Assembly (NCBI GenBank): GCA_002946415.1
Contig: NJPS01000048.1
Coordinates: 1,736,001-1,800,000, forward strand
From: Rutstroemia sp. NJR-2017a BVV2
Lineage: Eukaryota > Ascomycota > Leotiomycetes > Helotiales > Rutstroemiaceae
Length of the DNA stretch: 64,000 nt
Direction: 5' to 3'
Shown here piece after piece: positions 54,057 to 64,000 of the stretch. Position numbers and translations under genes: made by a program. Position 1 is the stretch's first letter; each line of letters starts with the position of its first letter. Below the pieces are notes generated by a model. That model was not told where the DNA came from, made no database searches, and was given only the letters and a program-made list of their open reading frames with translations.

Positions 54057-55375
54057 TGTGGTTTATGAAATGATGTTGACTGTTTGAGGAGGGGCGTTTT
54101 GGTTTTGGACGCGAACATAACCTTAACTTATGTGTCGGTCAACCACCTTTGGCCGCGTTGCACTCAGTGGGTGCAAAGGTACGGCTCAACAAGGCGATTA
54201 TGACTGATTCATTTATTATAGGCATATGGCGCCAGGATAGAAGTACTTTTTTTTTCTTCGTTCCTTCCTTCTACAACTAACACTAGGACAAAATACCAAT
54301 TGATGAAGCAAGTATGATACTAGGTCCTGCCTAACCTGCCATGCCATGTTTGCCATGATTGATCTCCCTTTCCTTTCTTCTTTACTTCACTCTATCCTCT
54401 TACTTCATTCCATCCGAAGTCAACCAGGTTCGTTTCTCCGACTGTTATCAGCAGCAGCGACCAATTTGACCTGAAATTTCTCCAAATCTCTCAGTTGTAA
54501 GTACCCTTTTACCCAGGAGGGTCAATGTTCAATCTGACACCATATATAGGGTTGTACTTTTGCCAGTGCATATACTGAGTAGGACTCGATACTTCTCAGA
54601 CTCATGGATTTCCCTCAGTCCTAGTACAGTACTTCACCGTGAGGAGGCTAGTAGCGTCACCTTCGATCAAACATGCAGACTTGGTCAAACTGATTAGAGA
54701 TTCACAAATCGGAACTACCGATGGTCGGAAGCTTCACAGATCGGTCTTCGAGATGGGACTCGAGACGGAGAATATCTTGACTTCATCACAGAACGACGGA
54801 AGCTACAACTCGGACTTCAAGAGAGAACCTACAACAGATGATATCTCGGTCTTTGTACATGGATCGCTTGGTCCTGTCTGGCCCTCACGAACCGTGCTCT
54901 CATGGCCTCTGTCCTAGATCGCCTCTCTAATCAGTTAATCCCCTGTGGGCACGCCTACTCAGGGCCCTAAGGATCCACGTCGGCAGTCTACCAGTTCACA
55001 GGGCGGCGTTAGGTCCAGGACGACTAGAAAATCTCGCACTGGGGAGCGTGATAGTGGTATACCTTATCACGTCCGCATCACGTTGGAAGACTGGCTGGTA
55101 TTTAAGCTGGCTGGCATTAAGCTGTACGCATTTAAGCTGGTAAGGCTACGAAATCACTCACAAGGGACCACTAGCATGGACCTCTCAACCTGTCGCTTCC
55201 GAGCGTTATAGTCTGCGTTGCCTCTTCTTGATCATAGAAACATTTTTTTCTATCGCTTTCTGGTCCATGAAAAGCCGTTCTAAAGATTATTACATGCCTT
55301 CTCTTTGTCCGTGGCCAAAGAATACCTTTCACATACGACGGCTGTTGCACACACTTCTCTGTTAACGAACGTCCA
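54057..55375. other. Region with weak coding traces
   Basis: Promoter of the kinase gene near 54057-54300. Plus-strand frames at 54639-54917 and 54945-55211 have protein-like composition but no recognised motif and no clear splice link; they may be exons or remnants connected with the zinc-finger ORF downstream. Confidence 0.35.
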
Positions 55376-55924
55376 ATGGGATATCCACCAACTGGCTCCC
55401 GAGAGGAAATCAATCGTCTCGACTCAGAGAAAAGGCAACTTCAAAGCCGGCAGTACATCCTTAACAAAGGACCTGGTGTACACGCAGCTAACACTAAGAG
55501 GTATGGTGACAAAGCCTTGGTGGAGAAACGATACGTCTGTACTATTTGCGATTTGACCTCCCGGTCCAATGCAAAGCTTTTGCACCACCAGAAACGTCCT
55601 AACCATATCGGCAAGGCCACGAATACGTCCCGCGGCGATGCTCAAAGCAATGTCGCGAGTAAGAAGAAACATTGGTGCGGGACCTGCAAACATGCTGTAT
55701 TCCCTCCAAGCTCAGCTGATCCCCACTGCCGTCCGACCCTTATGGAACATGTTCTAATGTTTTTGTCCTCAACTACTCGGTATCGGTTCAACTGTATGGA
55801 AGGGGCAGTGGAGGTGGTTTATACAAGACTTGCTGTTACTGTAGTGTGGGGCTTGGTCTTGGGCTACGCTGTGATGGAGCTCTTCGGCTTGGAAACAACT
55901 GGTCGATTTGGGACAATGCATTGA
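55376..55924 (+). CDS. Double C2H2 zinc-finger-like ORF, gene model uncertain
   Basis: The 182-codon frame holds one good finger, CTICDLTSRSNAKLLHHQKRPNH (C-x2-C-x12-H-x5-H, U1/matrin type), and a second CGTCKHA start 30 residues later whose His half does not fit in this frame. In the next frame the same DNA reads YSLQAQL, which fits a finger helix better, and the original frame resumes with a His-containing segment (HCRPTLMEHV). This suggests two compensating indels or a hidden splice. The C-terminal third is hydrophobic and probably not native coding sequence. The frame is open upstream of the ATG, so a 5' exon may be missing. Role, if functional, would be nucleic-acid binding. Confidence 0.4.
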   Translation: MGYPPTGSREEINRLDSEKRQLQSRQYILNKGPGVHAANTKRYGDKALVEKRYVCTICDLTSRSNAKLLHHQKRPNHIGKATNTSRGDAQSNVASKKKHWCGTCKHAVFPPSSADPHCRPTLMEHVLMFLSSTTRYRFNCMEGAVEVVYTRLAVTVVWGLVLGYAVMELFGLETTGRFGTMH

Positions 55925-56581
55925 AGGTAGTTACTGTTGTTATATAGAAAAATGAAAAGCACTTGGATATTGAATATATTTGGAGTATCATTGTTGTGCA
56001 AATGTCCTAAACACTCTGAGACATTATAGTGTTTTCATTGTCCAAATGTCTTCTCTGCACTGAGAGACCTATAATTAACCATAAATCGGCCTGTTTTTCT
56101 AAGCGGAAGAGTGAGGATATGGAAACAGGGGCACTAGGCATGGAAACTGTGATACTGGGCAGGAGTTTAATGCATCCCACAAGTGTCCTACCCAAGCATC
56201 ATGTACTGAATCTGTGAATCCACCATAACAAGGCATTAACATTTACCATGCAACACGATCAGAACTAGAAACAAGACCTTGGGGTATAAATGAATGAATT
56301 CCACTATATGCAACTATGAATCGCTCATCTAAACTCCTTCCCAATCCTTAATCAATCATCTCATCAAGTAAAGTAACATGCCACCTCCGACCCCGGCACG
56401 GATACCTCCCCCTCCCCTTTAATGTATGCACCGTCCCATTACAATTTTTCTGGAAAGAACTTTATGAACAGCCCAAAGTTTTATGCAAAACGCCGTCCAT
56501 TTCGAATCGAGTATACAAAGCAAACCCAATCCAGGATACTTCCACCCTTTCAATCAAACACCAAGCAAAAATGATCACAAC
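55925..56581. other. Convergent gap
   Basis: Between the zinc-finger ORF and the 3' end of the CSI2-like gene. Mostly AT-rich; no gene seen. Confidence 0.5.
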
Positions 56582-57655
56582 CTAATACCTAGTCGAACGT
56601 CTATCGCCGCCATGTTGAGGTGGTGGGAGTGGTCCATCCCCATCGAATAAATCATCCAAATAAGCACTCGGCGCACGAACGTTTCCATCTCCACCTCCAC
56701 CACCACGGTTCAAATCCAATTGACTCGAGTAGTCAGAGTGTGGAGCGTATCCAGGACTTCCCGGTGGAGAAGGACCCATCGAGTGGCCTGGCAAATAGCT
56801 TGAAGATGGTGCGAGGTTGGACATGCTGATACTTTGACGATCTCCGAGATGGGCCGTACTTTGGCCATTTGCCGGTGCCGATGCACCTGCTGCATAGTAT
56901 CCGGCCGGAAGATAACTCGAGGCACGATTTCCGGCATTATTACCGCCCGCGTGAGCTGTCGGAGAGAAAAATAATGATGACTGACTTTGTACTGGTGCAT
57001 TTGCAGTGGTTGGTCTCCCTTTCTTGCCACTTTTGCCCATTCCTCCAAGCGAAATAGTAGATTCCTTGTCGGCGTACTTGTAAAATGGTTGCCCTGGATT
57101 TTGGAATAGAACTTTTTGATCGACCATATTTTGATGCATCGCAGCGCGTTTGACGGATCGATGTAGCGACCAAGCAATAAGCATACGCCAAGACAATACG
57201 CATAGAGCCAAAAATCCGAGAATTGCACCGACAACGATGAAAACCGTTCCTTCGGGATAGTTTGACATTTTCATAAATGGCGCATTTGCCGTTGGTGGAA
57301 CAGTAGGTGTCGGGATTGAAAAGGCGCCTGCTAATGTTGGCAAGCCCGTAGCAGCAGCCGTGCTTCCACCCGTTGACCCTCCTGTAATTACTGCCACTGT
57401 TCCGGTCGTTGAAGTCCCTGTTTGTGTCGTGTCACTCGATGCTGTGGTTGACGTTGATGCAGCGGCCGCTGCAGATTCCGATGCAGACTCCGACGCTGCG
57501 ACACTTGAGAGGTCTGGAAGTGCTCCTGTTGCTGAGTCCGCGGCGGCTGTCGTAGATTCTGCAGCGGCAGTAGTTTTCGTTGTTTGAGCGACAATCGGCA
57601 TGGCGAATAACGAAACCGCCAAAGCAGTCGAAACTGCTGATTTTGAAAAGCGCAT
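56582..57655 (-). CDS. CSI2/PRM5-like single-span membrane protein
   Basis: A single-exon frame of 357 residues. A signal peptide (MRFSKSAVSTALAVSLFAMPIVAQ) is followed by a Ser/Thr/Ala-rich external part likely to be O-glycosylated, then TANAPFMKMSNYPEGTVFIVVG, a transmembrane helix at about residues 135-158 (ending ALCVLSWRMLIAW) and a basic stop-transfer LHRSVKRAA. The cytosolic tail is Gly/Ser/Pro-rich and ends with APSAYLDDLFDGDG, a motif I associate with the yeast Csi2/Prm5/YNL058C group of vacuolar or surface membrane proteins. Assignment to that group rests on layout and this motif only. A role in wall or chitin organisation is inference. Confidence 0.75.
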   Translation of the reverse strand: MRFSKSAVSTALAVSLFAMPIVAQTTKTTAAAESTTAAADSATGALPDLSSVAASESASESAAAAASTSTTASSDTTQTGTSTTGTVAVITGGSTGGSTAAATGLPTLAGAFSIPTPTVPPTANAPFMKMSNYPEGTVFIVVGAILGFLALCVLSWRMLIAWSLHRSVKRAAMHQNMVDQKVLFQNPGQPFYKYADKESTISLGGMGKSGKKGRPTTANAPVQSQSSLFFSPTAHAGGNNAGNRASSYLPAGYYAAGASAPANGQSTAHLGDRQSISMSNLAPSSSYLPGHSMGPSPPGSPGYAPHSDYSSQLDLNRGGGGGDGNVRAPSAYLDDLFDGDGPLPPPQHGGDRRSTRY

Positions 57656-58637
57656 TTTGATCTTTATCGATATCTATTCAATTTTCGAGGTTGTGTTTCG
57701 TGAGAAATCAAAGGTTGGATTTCGTTTCAGCCTGATCCAATCGAAACGAGTATCTACTCCAGAAGAAGTTGTCGCAGCGACCAAAAAGGCCTAGGAATCC
57801 TTCGGTTTGAATGACGAAGACCAAGCTGGAAATTGAAGTTGATGAGGTCGAATTTGAGATTTGAAATGGAGCCAATAATCCACTCTTCAATTTCGGAAAA
57901 TATGCTGGCTCGTCCCAAGAAAGATCTCCAGACCTGATCACGACCTCTTTCAGTGGTTGTTGTGTTGTGCAGCAGGAAATGGAGACTTCTGTCTCCGGGT
58001 ACAACAGTTGATCCTTACAAGGGTGAAGGGTCTCCAAAGCGCTCTGTCCAGATTCCAGAGGAGTTCATGCAAGGGCCGCAATATTCGATTAAAAGGACAT
58101 ACAGTACGGCAAAAATAAAGCAGAGTGAGCGAATGTGACGATTTGAAGATATATCTTGCGAGTGATGTGTTTGAAGAGGAAGAGTACAGGAAAAGATTCG
58201 AGAATTCGAATCAGCCAACTTTCCTTCCAAGTCACTCCTTCACTCCCGCTTGCCTCTCTCGTATTTTCCGTGCTTTCCCATTCCCATTTGTTCGTGTTCC
58301 TGCATTCCCCAACCAAGCACGCCTTGGATAGCAGCCACTAAACTCAATATTGCTTAGCAGTCAATAGTAAATCTGGAGCTAGCCACTTCGAGTTATTAAT
58401 AGTTACCAGGAGCAACAGTAGGCGTGATTGGGGCGCTGAAGTGGCTCGAGAGTGGCTAGAGAGCGGTGGGGAACAGAAAAGGCAGAATCCGTGCTATCAC
58501 AGGAAATTATAATTTTTTGTCGCAACACTCGCACAGCTACCAAGCCAAGCTCACTCACCTCCATCCCTCCGCAAATTGTCTTATCATTTTTTGCGTGGAA
58601 GAAGTAGAAATCTTGAGAAATACACCAGACACTCACA
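57656..58637. other. Divergent promoter region between CSI2-like gene and FCF1
   Basis: The genes start in opposite directions from this 982-base gap. Short frames within it have no recognisable content. No shared operator is evident. Confidence 0.5.
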
Positions 58638-59345
58638 ATGGGCAAAGCGAAAGTAACCCGCAAATTCGGGGCCGTATGTACCACCCTTCCCAGACCTCAA
58701 TACCTTATCGATTAGCCCACCCACTCACCATGTCCACAGGTCAAAAGAATAATCGGCCAGCGAGATGCCCGGTTAAAGGAGAACCAGGCGAAGGGTGAAG
58801 AAAATGCCAACAAACCCAAAGAGCTCGTTCGCGAAGCGTAAGCTCCTCTCTATATCCTCTTCCCCCGCTCTCGCTCCAGTCTAACCCTCTCGCGCCACAG
58901 ACCCCAGGTATCCTCCGCCCTCTTCTTCCAATACAACGAAGCCCTCGTGCCTCCCTACCATGTTCTAATCGACACCAATTTCCTCTCCCATACCGTCCAG
59001 CGCAAGCTTCCCCTTCTCGAATCCCTCATGGACACACTCTACGCCAAATGCATACCGGTAATCACGTCCTGCGTAATGGCCGAACTGGAGAAACTCGGAC
59101 CGAGATATCGGATTGCGTTACGGATTGCGAGAGATGAGCGCTGGCAGCGTCTGCGGTGCGATCATAAGGGGGTGTATGCGGATGATTGCATTGTGGATCG
59201 AGTGGTGAAACACAAGATTTATATTGTGGCGACGAATGATAGGGATTTGAAGAGGAGAGTGAGGAAGGTGCCGGGTGTGCCGATTATGAGTGTAGCAAGG
59301 GGGAAGTATGTCATTGAGAGGTTGCCAGATGCGCCTGAGAAGTAG
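58638..59345 (+). CDS. FCF1: rRNA-processing PIN-domain protein Fcf1/Utp24
   Basis: Three exons (58638-58673, 58740-58837, 58901-59345) give 192 residues, nearly the same as yeast Fcf1 (189). The N terminus MGKAKVTRKFGAVKRIIGQRDARLK is typical. The PIN nuclease domain reads PYHVLIDTNFLSHTVQRKL (catalytic Asp), VMAELEKLG (Glu), ADDCIVDRV (Asp) and YIVATNDRDLKRRVRKVPGVPIM (Asp). Fcf1 is part of the nucleolar small-subunit processome and cuts pre-rRNA at sites A1 and A2 to make 18S rRNA. All introns restore frame at conserved positions. Codon use changes from C-ending in the first part of exon 3 to G-ending after about 59100. Confidence 0.96.
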
Positions 59346-59799
59346 GTGCTGATGCGTGGAGGGAAGTTGAAGTAAAGGAAGGAAAAGAAAGAGGGTTTGG
59401 GCATGACATGGCATATTTGAAAGTATGGCGTTTGGGGAGGAAAGGAAAATTCTTTCTAGATATTTGGGCTTGGCGGGATATTGAAATTTCTGAGCTGGAA
59501 GAGTATATGCATCATAAGAAGCTAATTCAACGTCTATTGCCAATACCTCTCCCTCAACCATCAATGGAGAAGTCACGAGATTTGATATGTTACTCACAGG
59601 GATGAATCGATCACATGTATGAACTCAACGAATCAAATTGAATAACTCCCTATTCTAACCCATACCGATTGAAACCAGCAAGGAAATTGAAAAGCCCCAA
59701 ATATGCATACTTTACTTTATACACACAAAATCATACACTGACTAGCCATCTTGGCTTCACATTAAACTCCATTTCATTTCATGCCAACTTCTAAGCGAA
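59346..59799. other. Convergent gap
   Basis: Between the 3' ends of FCF1 and the BIG1-like gene. Only 3' UTR-like sequence; no gene. Confidence 0.6.
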
Positions 59800-60873
59800 T
59801 CACTGCTGCTTCTTTTGAGCTGCGGGCCCCATCTCCTTGTCGAAAGCTCCGTAAGAAACTTTGAGGCTTCCGAGTGCGTTGAGTCCTACAGAAAGGATAC
59901 TGAGAAGTAGGAATCCGACCAAGAGACCCATGAAAATACCTTGATATTGTCAGTATGAAGCTGAAATCTCAGATAAGAGCGAGACAAACCTGGGGTGAAG
60001 AATTGGTATTTCTCGAACAATGGTCGGTTATCCGTGGAGTTAGTGCTGTTGTCAGCCCTGACGCGGAAATCTCTCTTCAAATCAAGATGTTCGGTGGCAT
60101 CAAATTGGGCATCGTAGACAACAGGCTCTACAGCCTCTACGTCTTCCAAATCAATGACTGCGCCAACTGGGGTAGTAGTATAGATGACTGTATATTCTGG
60201 ACCGCTCGAAAGATGCTCGAAAAAGTTGGTGTTGATCAATGCATCTGTAATGTCATTAGTATTCGAAGTAGATTGGTTTCCTGTATATTCCTTACCCTGA
60301 TCAGCCAACTCCCCGGCTCGAACAGCTGGATCGGTCGACAACGATTCCAGGTTGGCCACAACAATATTTTTAGCTCCGTCGATGACAGTCGACAGACTGA
60401 CATCCCTTCGTGATACAACGTTCTGCCCGCAAGATGATGCGATGAAAGATTCCAACTCCTGAACGATATCCAGGTCTTCGGCAACCACGTCCGTAACGCT
60501 ATAAAACACTTTCACTCTAGTATCCTCGATGGCTGCTCTCAAATGAGGTACTGCGCCTCGTGCAGAGAGATCTGAGGCGGCGAGTGCTGGCTGTTGGATG
60601 ATGATGTAGAGATCCGAAGGACATGTGCGGAGGAAGTCTTTTGTAGCCTGTAAAACCGAAGAGGTAGTCTGCACTTCTTCACGTTCCTGTTGCATAGAAG
60701 AGGGTGCTCTGCGATGTCATTGTCAGTGGCTGCTTGATGGACAGAACTCGTGGTTGTTGGAATTGTGAAACTTACAGCGCTGAGGAGGAGAAAAAAAGGA
60801 ATGGCGATGTATCTCTAAACGCATGCACCGCGGCAGCGCAATAAAATAAGCTCCCAACAATCGAGTACCGCAT
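59800..60873 (-). CDS. BIG1: BIG1/VOA1-like ER membrane protein
   Basis: Three exons (60776-60873, 59990-60708, 59800-59939) give 318 residues. The first exon supplies a signal peptide MRYSIVGSLFYCAAAVHAF followed by RDTSPFLFFSSS, the family's N-terminal strand. The lumenal domain follows. The C terminus, joined by the second intron at FFTPG-IFMGLL, has one membrane span (FMGLLVGFLLLSILSVGLNAL) then SYGAFDKEMGPAAQKKQQ, ending in KKQQ, a dilysine ER-retrieval signal. Yeast Big1 acts in the ER and affects beta-1,6-glucan; its relative Voa1 helps assemble the V-ATPase. Which role applies here cannot be told from sequence; length is nearer to Big1. Its promoter is shared divergently with RRP17. 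Confidence 0.78.
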
Positions 60874-61081
60874 CTTTACTTTGGCTGTCGTAAGTCGAGT
60901 TGATGCGGGATATGCTCAAGGTAGCTGGTCAACCAAGCTTTAGACAGTCCCAAGTGCAACCTTGAGCTCAGTGATGACTAAGCGGCAAGCTCCGCTCGAA
61001 AGTATTCTCTCCAAAAATATTTCCCAGAATTCCGAAGGTTGATCCATTGCGCGACGATTAATTTACAACACATAATACAAG
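60874..61081. promoter_or_regulatory. Short divergent promoter, BIG1-like / RRP17
   Basis: Only 208 bases separate the two start codons, so the two genes must share or overlap regulatory sequence. No TATA box is obvious. Confidence 0.6.
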
Positions 61082-61824
61082 ATGGAACCTTCAATGATTG
61101 TTCGCCCACGTCCGAAGAGGTCGGTACTACCTCCATTAACAAAAAAGAGAAAGATTGAGCATAAAATCGACGAGATCAATTTCGATGACACTGCGCGGGC
61201 AGACTATCTGACCGGATTTCACAAGAGGAAGGTTCAGCGTACGAAGAGGGCACAGGAAGAGGCAGAGAAGAAAGCTAGAGAGGAGAGAATAACTATGCGA
61301 AAACAGGTATGTGCAGAATCTACATGCCTCGTCTAGTAGGAGAATCTATGTTAATAATTGCCGACTGTTAGCTGCGCGAGGAACGGAAACAAGAACTGGA
61401 GGAGCACGTCAAAGCTGTGAATGCATTACTGGAGGATGTGAATACTAGGTTCGATAAGGATGAGGGCGACGATGAGGAGTGGGGAGGAATTGAAGAGGAA
61501 GAAGCGCAAATCGAGCCTGTGGACCATGAAGAAGAATATATCGATGAAGATAAATACACAACCGTCACTGTGGAGGCTGTAGACATATCCAAGGAAGGAA
61601 TAAAAAAGTCCGGGGAAGATGAGGATGAAGACGAAGAAGATGGGATTACGGAGGTGCAAGGAAAGGTCTCGAAAGAAGATAAGGACGAGAAAGTGAAGAA
61701 AGTTTGGCCAAAGAAGCCCAAGAAGAAATTCAGGTATGAGAGCAAGGCCGAGAGAAAGTTGACGAGAATCAAGCAAAGATCTGGGAGCAAATCAAGAGCA
61801 GGCGCTCGGCGAGGAAATGATTGA
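61082..61824 (+). CDS. RRP17: Rrp17/Nop25-like nucleolar rRNA-processing protein
   Basis: Two exons (61082-61306 and 61372-61824) give 225 residues. The N-terminal Nop12/Rrp17 domain is clear: KKRKIEHKIDEINFDDTARADYLTGFHKRKVQRTKRAQEEAEKKAREERITMRKQ, continued after the intron by LREERKQELEEHVKAVNALLED, shown here as one long charged helix. The middle is strongly acidic, then a basic KPKKKFRYESKAERKL motif and an Arg/Gly/Ser tail. Yeast Rrp17 is a nucleolar exonuclease needed for 5' trimming of 5.8S and 25S rRNA; function here follows from that family. It lies close to FCF1, another rRNA-processing gene. Confidence 0.9.
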
Positions 61825-62026
61825 ATGCAATATATTAACAACTTCACGATGTGAAAACTGCAGCAGTTTTTGGTATGTGACTTCGATATCATTCGAAAAG
61901 CAAAATCATGTAAAAACAGCATACCACCCCGCCACCGCACAAGGAGGCTTAACTGCGATCAATCCGCGTCCCATGCACCGAAAAAGCTCTAGAACAATAA
62001 CTTTCCATCCTGGCTCCAACCCAAGC

Positions 62027-62748
62027 TTAAATGTTGCTAACCTCTGCTTGGAAATCATCCAATTCCTTTTGCACAGCAGCGTACTTCTTGGCCATCTCCT
62101 CGAACTTGGCCTCCCACTGATCGCGGTCTTGCTCGAGTGCTTGTACTTTACGTTCGAAGTGACCAGCCTTGACATCGGTTTGGCGGAGTCTGAGACACAA
62201 TATAATCAGCTTGTGATTAAGGGGTATGGAGATGTGAGGATGTGCAGAAATTGTGGAAACAGTCCCCCTTTTTGAAAGGGGTATGGATAGCAGTAACTTA
62301 CTTGTCGTTTGTTTCGCGAAGGTTCTTATCGGCCTCCTCAGCTTCCTCCTCCAAAAGCTGTAGTCGTCGTTGAAGAGTCTCGTTCTGTGTACCGTGTTGA
62401 CTACCCTCCTCTGCTACAGCCTTGGCCTCCTTGATGCCGTTCTCCAACTTCTCAACCTCAGCCTCTAACAAGCTGTTCTTGTGTGTGAGGGAGGTGATCT
62501 CTTGCTCCTTTTGTAAGTTCTCCTGCTCAAGAGCCTTGAGCTTGGCCTGGAGCTCCTCGACCTTCTGGGTAGCTTCGTCGGCCTCGATACGGAGGGTGTT
62601 CATTTTCTGTCCCAGGCATGTTAGAATGTGCCATCCAAAATCCACGTTGTGCGACGACCGGTCGATGAGAATTCCCTTTTCGCGGGTTTGGGGGGTCAAA
62701 TGGCGGGGTTGTTTTGAGGATTCCACTTACTTCCTTGATGCGATCCAT
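62027..62748 (-). CDS. TPM1: Tropomyosin
   Basis: Three exons on the minus strand (62731-62748, 62302-62606, 62027-62189) give 161 residues, exactly the usual fungal tropomyosin length. The six-residue first exon MDRIKE joins KMNTLRIEADEATQKVEEL. The whole protein is a heptad-patterned coiled coil (ENLQKEQEITSLTHKN, LLEAEVEKLENGIKEAK, AKKYAAVQKELDDFQAEV) with no proline. It dimerises along actin filaments and stabilises cables used in polarised hyphal growth. The intron placement right after the start codons is typical of fungal tropomyosin genes. The name follows yeast usage. Confidence 0.96.
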
Positions 62749-63199
62749 TTTGGCGCTGATTTCTTTCCTGAGATTATTTGAGTTGTAGAAGTTGAGAAAG
62801 AGTCGATACAGAAATGAGTATCAGTTTGAAGTTTTGATGTGTAGTTGTGTTTGTACGTTGAAATAAATCAGAGACCGTTGGATGGTAATGTTATAGATGG
62901 AAGGTTAAAGACACGATATATTGCCAACCGAATATGCAGGGTTGTGAATGGCTGGGTGTTGACTTGTATGGGTCCCCTCTCTAAGGGGTGAGTCTATCGA
63001 TAGTGTCTAATTTGGAAAGAACATCATTCTATTGTTGCCGTGGGAACGAATCAAAATACTACGAATTTAATTTTGAGTCCAGCCATCCTAGTCGACGCGT
63101 CGATGAACCTCAGAATTTCAATGCAACAGATATTGTTGATAAACATTCCATCCAACATAATTGTGCCACGGGTCTGCAGAGGAACTTATTACCGTCAAT
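62749..63199. other. Divergent promoter between tropomyosin and the last gene
   Basis: The genes start in opposite directions. Short frames inside carry no recognisable content; no regulatory motif is obvious. Confidence 0.5.
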
Positions 63200-64000
63200 A
63201 TGTTAGCAGCTCGCGATCAAGAGAATCTGGTTCATGGTCATCAGCAGGTAGCTGCCTCAAAACCCCTCAATCAGAGTACCAGAGGTTTGCAGCCCAAAAC
63301 CCCAGGAAATAAATTCCCGAAGACGCCATTGAAAGTCCCACTGAACGACGAGAATGCGCCGACTGGGTTTGGAGGCAAAGGCACGATCAAGGGTAAAGGT
63401 CTTGGAGGAAAGGATGCGACAATTGACAAGAATGCCTTCATCACTCCAATGGGTAAGTGCTTTCGAGATATTAGCCAATTGCTTGCTAATATATACGCAA
63501 AAGGGCCTCGAAATCGTGCTCCGCTTGGAATGAAAACTACAAATGCCAAAACCAAGGTATTCCAAACCCCAGCAGGTCCAGAATTAGATAAGGAACCCGA
63601 AAAGACGGTTTCGAAGCAACCCAGTGTGCGGAAGCCGAGGTCCAAGGTGACAGAGAAGATCAAGATTGATGTGCATGGCGATGAAAGTCCACTGGGCGAA
63701 CTCGATGTAGAGTATATGCCGCCAAGGTCGCAGGATATCCCTTTCGACTCCGATGTTTTCCCTAAAGGTTGCTTAAATTACGATGTCTTGAAGCCAGAAA
63801 ACCTTACGAGAGGAAGCTTAGGAGCGTGGTACAACACTGCTGATAGAGATGGCAAATCCAAGGTAGAGCGTGATCTCGAAGAAGGCTACAGAAAGTCTGC
63901 AAAGAGAACCGATGAGTTGGTACTAGCAGCTATGGAAGAGGAATGGACCATTGGGGATATGCCAGAGACCTTCAAAAATCCCAAAAAGACGGCACCCTTG
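63200..64000 (+). CDS. Conserved fungal protein of unknown function, partial (3' end missing)
   Basis: Two exons are inferred (63200-63452 and 63504 onward); the frame is open to the end of the window, giving at least 249 residues. The N terminus is basic and disordered, with repeated KTP motifs (PKTP, KTPLKVPLNDENAP), a Gly/Lys-rich segment and ITPMGPRNRAPLGMKTTNAKTKVFQTPAG spliced across the intron. Further on, YMPPRSQDIPFDSDVF and a helical, charged end (KVERDLEEGYRKSAKRTDELVLAAMEEEW) look conserved. I recognise the general look from other ascomycete genomes but cannot assign a function. The many TP sites suggest kinase targeting, possibly cell-cycle dependent; that is inference. Confidence 0.8.
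   Translation, partial: MLAARDQENLVHGHQQVAASKPLNQSTRGLQPKTPGNKFPKTPLKVPLNDENAPTGFGGKGTIKGKGLGGKDATIDKNAFITPMGKCFRDISQLLANIYAKGPRNRAPLGMKTTNAKTKVFQTPAGPELDKEPEKTVSKQPSVRKPRSKVTEKIKIDVHGDESPLGELDVEYMPPRSQDIPFDSDVFPKGCLNYDVLKPENLTRGSLGAWYNTADRDGKSKVERDLEEGYRKSAKRTDELVLAAMEEEWTIGDMPETFKNPKKTAPL

Noticed and set aside
54945..55211. 88-codon plus-strand frame as an independent gene
   Set aside because: No motif, basic and Ser/Thr-rich, and no splice link that I could justify.
1..64000. tRNA and rRNA genes
   Set aside because: I looked for B-box-like GGTTCGANTCC on both strands by eye and found no copy with a matching cloverleaf; a covariance search would be decisive.

Overview
The window is a stretch of nuclear genome from a filamentous ascomycete fungus. 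The protein-coding genes carry one to six short GT-AG introns (mostly about 50-140 bases), have long pyrimidine-rich leaders, and include fungal hallmark families: a C6 zinc-cluster regulator, WSC/DUF1996 secreted protein, 2EXR protein, DHA-type MFS transporter and yeast-like tropomyosin. The overall look (ATG1 of about 950 residues, moderate AT content, AT-rich gaps between genes) fits a Leotiomycete such as the Sclerotiniaceae, but that placement is inference and was not tested.

Layout. 1-9 kb: a long leader region, the autophagy kinase ATG1 (+), a microsatellite-rich convergent gap, and a CobW/COG0523 metallochaperone GTPase (-). 9-13.4 kb: a 4.5-kb gap with no convincing gene. 13.4-19.5 kb: a secreted DUF1996+WSC protein with a 24-bp coding minisatellite, a nitronate monooxygenase, and an acidic unknown protein. 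20.3-25.3 kb: an intact short-chain dehydrogenase, followed by two decayed genes (an amidase-signature pseudogene with several stops and frameshifts, and an unidentified remnant broken over three frames). 25.5-30.2 kb: a tiny Cys-rich predicted protein, a pair of identical palindromes, a HAD phosphatase, and an unknown 417-residue protein. 30.4-35.7 kb: a 1637-residue, seven-exon protein with an HSP90-like ATPase at the N terminus and a NO VEIN (DUF3883) domain at the C terminus. 35.7-39.1 kb: AT-rich gaps, an ORF fragment, an inverted repeat and a small basic-tailed protein. 39.6-43.5 kb: a Zn2Cys6 regulator next to an MFS exporter. 44-45.5 kb: a 2EXR protein gene interrupted by one in-frame TGA, and a small beta-rich-looking protein. 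47.3-51 kb: an unknown membrane protein and a putative zinc-binding regulator. 52.5-56 kb: a MAK32-like PfkB kinase and a doubtful double-C2H2 zinc-finger ORF. 56.6-64 kb: a dense housekeeping block with a CSI2-like membrane protein, FCF1 (18S rRNA processing nuclease), BIG1/VOA1-like ER protein, RRP17-like nucleolar protein, tropomyosin, and the 5' part of a conserved unknown protein that runs off the end.

How genes relate. There are no operons; each gene has its own promoter. FCF1 and RRP17 both serve nucleolar rRNA maturation and lie within 2.5 kb, with the BIG1-like gene between them sharing a 208-bp divergent promoter with RRP17. The Zn2Cys6 regulator and MFS transporter form a plausible regulator-transporter pair. 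The most unusual items are the NOV/HSP90-like giant, the two gene remnants, the single-stop 2EXR gene, the duplicated palindrome, and abrupt switches between C-rich and G-rich synonymous codon use inside several genes. I found no clear transposon, CRISPR array, rRNA or tRNA gene.
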